A stretch of 64,000 nt of DNA from the NCBI GenBank assembly GCA_030407315.1, contig JALQPE010000479.1:1-64000 (forward strand), written 5' to 3'. The DNA is from Asparagopsis taxiformis. Lineage: Eukaryota > Rhodophyta > Florideophyceae > Bonnemaisoniales > Bonnemaisoniaceae. A model generated the notes under the pieces. The model made no database searches. It was not told the origin of the DNA and saw nothing but the letters and a program-made list of their open reading frames with translations. The translations under genes were made by a program, and so were the position numbers. Positions within the stretch are counted from its first letter, which is position 1. Every line of letters starts with the position of its first letter. Positions 56,902-64,000 of the stretch are shown here, in pieces.

Positions 56902-59001
56902 TTAGTAAAAAGGACCTTCGTAGGAAAGATCGTGACACATCTCGACTTGCTTTTTAAAGCAATCACGACCTGTCTGATGGTGACAGATAAAGACATCCTT
57001 TCGGTATAGTTGTTTGCAAGTGGAGCATACGAACTTCGACTTCTTCGTTCCCTTGCAAATATCGCAACGACCTTGATAGATAGCATTGCTATCCCTACCA
57101 TTGGAAGTCCTGCGAGTGCGAGTAGTCGGCGTCAAATGAGTTCCAATGCCACTACCGCTTTCCATCTCTTCCATATCAGGTCCATCTGATTGTCGCTAAC
57201 GTAATCCAATTGCATCCATGGAGTTGTAAATCAATCCTTCAGCCAATTGGGTATAGAACTGATGAGGTGTCATCCTACCCCTGTTATGCATGGCTCCACA
57301 GTACAGCTTCCATGCATCCACAACGCATATGGCCAGAAGTGACGTGTTGACACGTGCCGACCAATCCTTGACCTCAAATTTCTTCTCCAGCAAAAGGTCA
57401 TCTTAGCGACATCGGTTGTGACGGTCCACCTGCGAACACGTCGCATAATATGTTTCACATACTTGCGGGATCTGAATGTCAATTTCCTTCTTCCATGTCC
57501 TGCCATTCCTGCTTCGATAACGCTCTCGGAATATTGGCGTCCCAGGCTGAGTAGTACCGGCTGTACTAATAAAGTACCTTCTGTCACGGTCGATCCACAT
57601 CACTGCCATCAGATCCGGACCATCTCTATCTTTAGCAACCATAGACACGTGTTCACCCTTTCCAGTGACTTCCGAATGGGGCAAATGCTGGAGCGGGTAT
57701 TCCTTTGTAGCATTCTTGACGACACCAGTGAAACGTAGCCCATGCTTGAAGAGTATTTCTGCCGTTTCAACAGAGGAAAAGTATGAATCGGCACACACGA
57801 GGCGATGAGTATAAAACCATGGTTCGACGAGCCTTAATGTGACGGCAGCACCATGCGTCGTTTCGGACTCGAATGCTTTTCCACGTGTCTCCTCAGCTGA
57901 CATCACAACATCCATCCTGAGAATGATGCCACTATTGCCACATGATGCAGTTTTCAGCTCACATCCATTCTCAGGCTTAAGGTCCATCGCGACGTAATGT
58001 GGGAGTCCGATGTCGATCCAGTCACCTCCCAGACCATATCACCTTGACATACTCTCATCCACACATATAGAATCTGAAGGGAATACCTGAGAGCTTCTGT
58101 GGTCATTGATGGCGGTGATAAACTCAGATATGACACTCCACCGGTCAGTTTCGTCACGAACCTTGGAGTATGTCACGTACTGCCTCAGCTCTTCAAACCG
58201 TTTGTGTGGCATGATGTGCCTGAGCATTGGTGTGGGGATGTATTTAGTCCTGGATTGACTACTCCAGAGAGAGCGCCTACCACTGAACCCAAATCGTGAC
58301 ATGAGTACAATGACTCCAAAATACTTCAAAATCTCTCCCAGCGAGGTCGATTTGAGATTCCGCTTTTCCAGCTCGTAATTGGAGTATGACACGATAGTAC
58401 TTAAAAATCCCATCGGAAACATCCACTGGAAATAGTCATATGGTGTCATATCTGATGGACCGTGCCCCTCAGATATTATCTCATCCAATGGCCCAATCAC
58501 CCTCCACGACCGATTGGGGCGCCAACCATTCATTTGCATAGATACATCAGATACAATCCATTCCACGTCATTGCATATGACAACCGGCTCATCGGTTGAC
58601 CCAGTGTCACATGGCTGAGTATTAACACTCGTACCCAAGTCACGCTCTTGCGCCGTGACTGCATCTGATTTTTCGGCCTCATTCCCGTCACTCCCGGTGT
58701 CTTGAGCTTGATCTCCTCCTTCGGTCTCACGGTCTTCTTCATCACCTGCAGGTGCCTTCACACTGCAGAGACGCAGGGATGTCACCTTGTTACCATCGGC
58801 CAGCTCCCACTCAGCCTCGATAGTTGTCATCATTCGCTTGTTGCCTCTCTCCTTAATGACTCGAATGACAGTTCCGGATATCATCTTTGTCTTCCATCCG
58901 GTGCCATACATCCTGCGACATTTGGAGATATATGTCAGTTGTCTGGCAGGGGCGAGAACCCTGTTTCCGACAACTTGGCGACAATCAACGGGTTTCACCA
59001 T
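56902..59001 (-). pseudogene. piggyBac-family (PGBD-like) transposase with three in-frame stops
   Basis: One continuous frame from ATG 59001, broken only by TGA 58039, TAA 57403 and TAG 57196. Residues 1-90: a small basic Tudor-like head. Then an acidic linker (to ~160), the PGBD N-domain (PYDYFQWMFPMGFL, YFGVIVLMSRFGFSGRRSLW) and SICVDESM at the first stop. Then the catalytic Asp in LVCADSYFSSVETAEIL, TGVVKNATKEYP, and the last Asp in CSQVDRHNR. The C-terminal Cys-rich domain (CDICKGTKKSKFVCSTCKQL, FICHHQTGRDCF) is the zinc module of this family. With about 700 codons it is normal to long for the family. It is not functional unless stops are bypassed. Confidence 0.85.
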
Positions 59002-59207
59002 TTTTGTGATTTCAGGATCGAGATTTAGTTGACGTAGTTTGCTGATGGAAGGATTAAAATTTCAGCATTCCCTCTGCCCTGCCATATCAATAATCTCGCC
59101 GGCGAGTCTTCTAGTGGTAAAATTGGAGCAATTCGTTCATTTTTTCAATTTAAACTACAGTGGTAAAAGGTGGCCTAATATGAGGCCACTTGTCCGATAG
59201 CCACTAG

Positions 59208-61291
59208 ATAAATGGCTCACCCGAGGGTAGGATTACTGGATTCAATCCAATTCAAGGAAGTTCCTTGAGATAAATGTACAACGCTGTGGCGCAAACACAA
59301 ATCGCATTCTCGGGGAGTGCGCATGCCAACGTGAGCTGTCGTGTGCGATGGTGTCGATTCGACACTCTCCCGATGTTCAGTAGTGTATACACTAAACCTT
59401 ATATGGTTTGATCTCAGTGTCGATTGAAACTTCCAAACAGTTCACATTGACTCGGAATCGCACTGTCCACATAAATTGACAGTTTAACAGTTCGCGTGAT
59501 CTCAATCGTCGTACAAATCTCGATCCACTCCGCTTTGCGTCCATCATTGTGCACTCATCATGATCCGACAAACGGCACGCCAGTTTTTCATCCCTGCGCC
59601 ATCCCAACTGAAAATCCATCCCCCGAAATGGTACCGATGGCCGCAACATTGTCAATTGTTGTCTGCAAGCAGCGCATACGTCTCGTGTAGCAGTCTCAAC
59701 CTCACAAGAACTTCCTGACTTCTAAAGATTGATTTTTCCACAGTTCTAACACGTGACTGGTGCAGGGGTGTTTGCTGTGTCGGAGTGCACGTAGTTGTGA
59801 CCGATCATGGTCGACTGTTGCTCGCGCAGTTTGTGAAGATGTGTACTGAAGCCAGTGCTTACCATGATGCGTGTGAAAAGTCAAAAGAACAGTGCCCGGA
59901 TCTACCGCGTTGAACACGGACAGGAACACGCAGTCCGTCTTGCTGATGCAAACAGTTCCATGAATCAAGCCCTGGGAAAAAACCGTTGATTCGCCCACAC
60001 GAATGAGATTGGTCACCGTCCCAACATCACCGAGCCGTCCTAGCCGGGAGGAAATGCGAAACGTGCCCTACAAATTATTGAGCGTCTCTGCGGCGCAGTG
60101 ATAGTAGTGCGGAATGAAGGCTGGCCAGCCTTGACGAACACGGGAAAATGGTGTTCTGCACATCGGTGGCAGCGATCGCAGGGAAGTTTTGAGGTCTGCA
60201 ATGGAAACCCTAAAGTTGGGCCTGTTGACCCGGGTGGCGCGGGAGAAATGGATGCGGAAGTCGAGGTTGCTGGGGCCAGAGTGCACGGCCTGGGGCTGTG
60301 TAGAGGCTGGGACTGAGGATCGAGGCGACAGATACAGAGAGCGAGAAGGAGAGCAGAGAGAATAGCAAGGAGAGTGTAACGGAGCGAGTCATTGCAGCGA
60401 GCGGGTGAGCGAAATGTAACGAGCTGGATGTGCGATTGATGGATGGGGGCAGTCAAGTTTGATGACAACCTGATGATGATGATGGTGTTGTATAGAGACT
60501 GGTTTTGTAGCGTTTAAATGGTTGATGGGCAGCGACCGCGGGATGGGGGTGGGGAAGGTGAGGTGGAGCTGTGGCTGTGAGTGTGAATTGATCGACGCAC
60601 CCATGATGGGACGGGATGAGATGGTGCACAGTGGAACGTGCAAGGACGGATGGCAAAGGAGAAGCTAAGTTGAGCAGTAGATAAATTGCTCAACCGAGGG
60701 TAGGATTACTGGATTCCTTGAGATAAATGTGCCAGCCGAAGCATTCTTCGTTCCGAAGCTAGAAATATCTTCTACGCGCCTTGGAATCTCAATTTCGATC
60801 AACGTATAATTTAAAAGTAAATATTGCAGCAAATTATGAACACCAATTTGAAATATTTTAGTCTCAGCCCAAAAAGTTCCGTTCAAAAAACCTGTTTACA
60901 GGATGGCACATATCGACCAATGTAAGTTGTTATATACATGATTAAGCTTACAGCTGTGAGAAGTAAATTGTAGGAGAGGTTTTGAGTAAGTGAGAAGTTT
61001 TCAAAACAGCCTATCTGTTGTTCATCTTTCGGGCATATGCCGAAACTGGGCCATTCCAACGAGAAGGAATGAGATAGGAATCCAGGTTAGCGAACATCTT
61101 CCGTACATCAACCGCGGCAGTGGACTTAAATTGGCTTTCATAGGGCTATCTTCCGTCTATCGATGTTTCAATGCATACAAGCTGATGAATTTGCAATTCT
61201 CACACCTGCCACACCATTGTACATCATGATGTATGCATGCAGTAATCATTTCAAAATTGTTGTTCATCAGACATGTATCATTCGGCTATCT
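59208..61291. other. anonymous spacer with a direct repeat pair
   Basis: No supported gene; Pro/Ser-rich minus-strand ORFs at 60040-60650 look like chance. AGATAAAT..GCTCA.CCGAGG and GTAGGATTACTGGATTC occur at about 59205-59240 and again at 60677-60712, followed in both by CCTTGAGATAAATGT. This makes a direct repeat about 1.47 kb apart, perhaps the flanks of an insertion. Confidence 0.45.
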
Positions 61292-61816
61292 TCATGTCTT
61301 ACTGGGATTGCGCGGGTAGTTCGTGGGAGTCGCGCGCGTTGCGGTTCGTGTTCGGTTTTCGCTCGTAACGACGTTCGCGCAGTCGATATTGTGCTCCCCA
61401 CGGGAGTCTATCGTAGTGACGATCAGGATGTGGACTTGCGCCCTCATCTGAGCTGTTAATCCACGTGACCGGCCCTTGATGGAGCGGTCCACCGCAGCTC
61501 GTACTTCAGCCTGGAGCATGCATTGGAACGTAGGGTCGTTCACTACTTGTCGAACCAAGCTCGGAAACGTTGCGGACGGCGTAGCGTGCACGTCGGAAAC
61601 GCGGAACTCGGCCTCGCGCTTCGTTGCGGCGCCATCGTTGGACGTTTGCGCGTCTTCGTCAATGCTCGCGAGCGCTTGCGTCGGTAGCGGCGGCCACGAT
61701 GAAGCGGTAGGGTCAGGGATATGTGAAGCGACCAGCGCGTAGACTGCGTGCATTTGCGACGCGACTGGCGGCGGTTCGGTCGGCGCGCTCTATCGCTCGC
61801 GCGTAGGGGGATCCAT
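61292..61816 (-). pseudogene. hypothetical protein ORF with one in-frame TAG
   Basis: ATG 61816 opens MDPPTRER, then TAG, then an open frame to 61292. It is markedly richer in G+C and CpG than its surroundings. Ala/Ser/Thr-rich, with a helical middle (FPSLVRQVVNDPTFQCMLQA, EVRAAVDRSIKG) and a basic tail. No domain recognised. The composition suggests a recently arrived segment or a gag-like product; the function is unknown. Confidence 0.3.
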
Positions 61817-61939
61817 CGGCGCGGTCGCGTTCTTTCGTCACCTAGGGAAAAAGGGAAAAGGGATGATGGGAATTGAAAAGGGAACTCGGCGCGCGTCAAA
61901 ATCGAGCACAGGATAAGCAAAAATAGAGAATATTCCATG

Positions 61940-62630
61940 GAAAATGCCGTATCGTACAGTAGAACTAGTCACCATATTTTAGCGGAACGCCCATCCCCAA
62001 CGTTTGGATAAGGCCCATCGAAAAAAATGTAAAAAATCATGGGCTGAGACCAGCACGGCGATTTTGTTTTACAGTAGGCAGGAACCAAGCAGAACTATGG
62101 TGTGGCCGTGAGGTGATGGCTGAACCATGTACGGAAGGACACGTAGGGATGGAAATGAACCACGTCCATATATGAGCAGGACGGCGGGTTGACTAGAACG
62201 GGCCAAGTCACGCAGGCACGGACTGTTGGAATGAAACCAGTACTGTATATGGGTATAGTTAGATATGGGGTGCACCGTGACTGCGATATGTGGTGAAAGG
62301 TGCAGAGAGATTCGTAGAAATAAACTATAAAATATAATGGGCACACCGTGACGGTCCGGTGTCTGAAACCAGGCGTAAGCAGCACTCGCTGAATGGACGG
62401 TGACCAAAGTATGATTATTGTATTCATTGGAATAATTCCAGAGTAGGTGACTTTTTGCTTATGGGACGTGACCAAGCTGACTTGTGGAACTGGTCAAACG
62501 ATAATCTGGAAAGGGACCATTGACTGGGCATGTACGGCCCAAGGCAAAGCGCGGTTAGTTTCCAAACTACAGTACTGTGTAAAGCCCGGATATATTCTAT
62601 TATAAACCTGCTCGTGACACTGGTATTATT
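61940..62630. other. spacer, no supported gene
   Basis: Only short overlapping ORFs, no recognisable domain and no clear repeat. Confidence 0.45.
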
Positions 62631-62639
62631 CCACCGTGG

Positions 62640-62830
62640 AGCACTGTAATGGGTACGGTTCACTTCCACTGGATGTAGTGGTTGTACCGTCGGGTTGGCG
62701 TGGACCATGTTCACTGGGTAGTGTAGTTGTACCGTCGGGTGGGCGTGGTCCATGTCCACTGGGTAGAGTGGTTGTACCGTCGAGTGGGCGTGGACCATGT
62801 CCACTGGGTAGAGTGGTTGCACCGGTGGGC
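62640..62830. repeat. tandem repeat, 45-bp unit
   Basis: GTTGTACCGTCG starts at 62681, 62726 and 62771 and a variant (GTTGCACCGG) at 62816, an exact 45-bp period. Each unit carries GGGCGTGGACCATGTCCACT or a variant. 45 bp keeps the frame, so ORFs on both strands show 15-residue repeats. Confidence 0.85.
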
Positions 62831-63188
62831 GCTCTGGGTAGAAACTGAAAGGTAGAATGGGCGGCACATCGCACTTTTGCGGAGAAACTGCAGGACGGAT
62901 AGGTCTGACTGAAACGATATCTAGGTAGAATGGAAATCGGCATAGGGACAATGAATTAGACTAGGTTGCAGCCTATAGCGGGTACGCAAGATTTACGATA
63001 TGGTGTAGTGGATATGGAATAGGTAAGTGGGCAACTAACGCCAAAAGTTTAACGACATGAAGATCATCTGTACACTGCACTACGGAACTATGAACTATGC
63101 CACCATGGCAGATACTAAACGGCAAAACACTAGCTCTACATAAAGTAACTACAAATACATATAGGCATAAAAAGAGAGATGAGGGGAA

Positions 63189-63470
63189 GCCAGAAATTTC
63201 TGTTGGCACCTGGAAGGAAAAGAATAGATGAATCAATGGTTAGTGCTAGGAATGTAACTTCATCAACGCTAGAAGCATGGTTAGAAGCGAGAGAACATAC
63301 CGTTGATAGTGGAGCCAGAGCTTGAGTAAGCGGATTGTAGAGAACCCAGAAACTTCTGCTGGCACATAGATGGAAAGAAGTAAATGAAACAGTGGTTAGT
63401 GCTGGAAACGGTATGCCAAAAGCTCGATTAGAAGTGAGAAAACGTAGTAATGACAGTAGCCCTGGAGAAA
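63189..63470. repeat. diverged tandem duplication, ~155-bp unit
   Basis: CCAGAAATTTCTGTTGGCAC (63190) and CCAGAAACTTCTGCTGGCAC (63346) start two related blocks that both contain GGTTAGTGCT, CGATTAGAAG- or GGTTAGAAG-type words and AGCGAGAGAAC or AGTGAGAAAAC. Similarity is about 75 percent by eye. Confidence 0.6.
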
Positions 63471-63619
63471 GACGAAACAGAAAGTAGGAAAGGCAGAAAA
63501 GTATCATACTTGATACTAACATGATAATAACATGATGTTAGCAGAAGAACACGAAGAACCGCAGAAAAAGACAATGGGAGGAATGCCTAAAAGACTAAAT
63601 GAGCTGGAAAACCTTATCG

Positions 63620-63685
63620 TAGGATGGAGGCGGCAGGGCACAACCACATCCGTAGGGATGTGGTTGCACTCCGCCGCCCCATCCT
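63620..63685. other. long imperfect hairpin
   Basis: CAACCACATCC (63641) pairs with GGATGTGGTTG across GTA. The outer arms AGGATGGAGGCGGC and GCCGCCCCATCCT extend it to about 30 bp with mismatches. It could be a small MITE or a folded RNA. Confidence 0.6.
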
Positions 63686-63891
63686 GCGTAGGTGGTGTGC
63701 TCCGAGCGACAGGTGCTGGCGATGTTGCCCGGCGTGACGCAAGGCTTAAATACTGCTGCAGAGTGAGCCCAGAGGTCGCATATTCACTTGCGTAGTGAGA
63801 AAGCGCGCGTTTTTCGTACTGACAAATCAGAAACAAATCATCGATGATCTATGAACACGTCATGGACTCGAGATGGACTCGTCATGAACAC

Positions 63892-63931
63892 GTAATGAAA
63901 TAGAACACTAGGTAGTGTTCTATTTCATTAC
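63892..63931. other. perfect 19-bp inverted repeat with 2-nt loop
   Basis: GTAATGAAATAGAACACTA, GG, then its exact reverse complement. A compact palindrome of 40 bp near the window edge; it may be a cruciform, a transposon footprint or a MITE tip. Confidence 0.8.
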
Positions 63932-64000
63932 AGCTGGCGTGCAGCTGCACGCTTGTGAGCGGAAACGTGTATTGCAGGCTGAGGAGCCAATGATGAAAAA

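Larger units (their letters stand above)
56388..59207. mobile_element. piggyBac-like element, ends CTAG
   Basis: Inverted ends: CTAGTGTCTATCGGACA at 56388-56404 and TGTCCGATAGCCACTAG at 59191-59207. Just inside both are copies of the palindrome CCTCATATGAGG, or CCTAATATGAGG. They enclose one minus-strand piggyBac-family gene. CTAG is itself palindromic, so it may be either the outer 4 bp of the repeat or a 4-bp target duplication, the analogue of piggyBac TTAA. Confidence 0.7.

Noticed and set aside
60040..60660. Overlapping Pro/Ser-rich minus-strand ORFs as a gene
   Set aside because: Three frames are open at once over low-complexity sequence and none shows a domain.
62424..62951. 175-codon minus-strand ORF with 15-residue repeats
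   Set aside because: The open frame results from the 45-bp tandem repeat, which is open in several frames on both strands.

Overview
This is a eukaryotic, intron-poor, repeat-rich window built almost entirely of transposable elements and their debris. I recognise no complete, ordinary host gene. The evidence for a eukaryote is a Copia retrotransposon with a half-tRNA(iMet) primer site and a canonical intron, a chromodomain Ty3/gypsy pol, a piggyBac-like and a CACTA (Tnp2-like) transposase, TATA-type promoters, and fragments of SMC5, PP5, DBP2 and SLY1 genes. Taxonomy is a guess: a multicellular red alga fits best (compact intronless gene fragments, Copia plus chromovirus mix), but a fungus or another protist cannot be excluded.

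Layout. 1-1480: a decayed Copia pol fragment. 1481-15585: Ty3/gypsy material, consisting of a candidate LTR (1481-2221), a long plus-strand ORF (2718-12246) and a convergent minus-strand chromovirus pol (15585-12554). The plus-strand ORF is split by a young 6.3-kb Copia element (2974-9284; 488-bp LTRs, target duplication GGTCC) that carries an extra zinc-finger ORF. 15.6-19.4 kb: mostly anonymous sequence with the 3' part of a DUF7869-type putative transposase gene. 19453-33703: a ~14.25-kb segment bounded by facing ~400-bp inverted repeats. It contains pieces of four host genes, all on the minus strand (SLY1, DBP2, PP5, SMC5), a small intact core-less DUF7869 relative, an intact 986-residue ParB-DNA methyltransferase fusion, and a DUF7869 transposase-like gene killed by point mutations. 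33.9-34.2 kb: a cluster of short palindromes. 34.7-37.5 kb: one long reading frame joining a ParB/DGQHR domain to a 2OG-Fe(II) dioxygenase-like domain. 39.7-40.7 kb: a broken cysteine-peptidase-like gene. 41.5-45.1 kb: a CACTA-type transposase and subterminal repeats. 45809-55200: a 9.4-kb element with 1917-bp terminal inverted repeats and an AGTG target duplication, carrying a decayed second ParB-methyltransferase and a truncated DUF7869 gene. 55.3-56.3 kb: an unknown gene. 56388-59207: a piggyBac-like element. 59.2-64 kb: mostly anonymous sequence, one hypothetical ORF, tandem repeats and hairpins.

How the parts may work together. The most interesting content is a family of large terminal-inverted-repeat transposons that couple a DUF7869 RNase-H-like putative transposase to a DNA methyltransferase fused to a ParB-like domain. 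Nearby, the same kind of ParB-like domain is fused to a putative 2OG-Fe(II) dioxygenase, the enzyme type that oxidises methylated bases. I infer, but cannot prove from sequence alone, a transposon-borne system that writes, and perhaps oxidises, DNA marks at sites chosen by a shared targeting domain. Most copies are dead, often through single in-frame stop codons in otherwise open frames. The 26918-29878 methyltransferase and the 24570-25592 core-less protein are intact.
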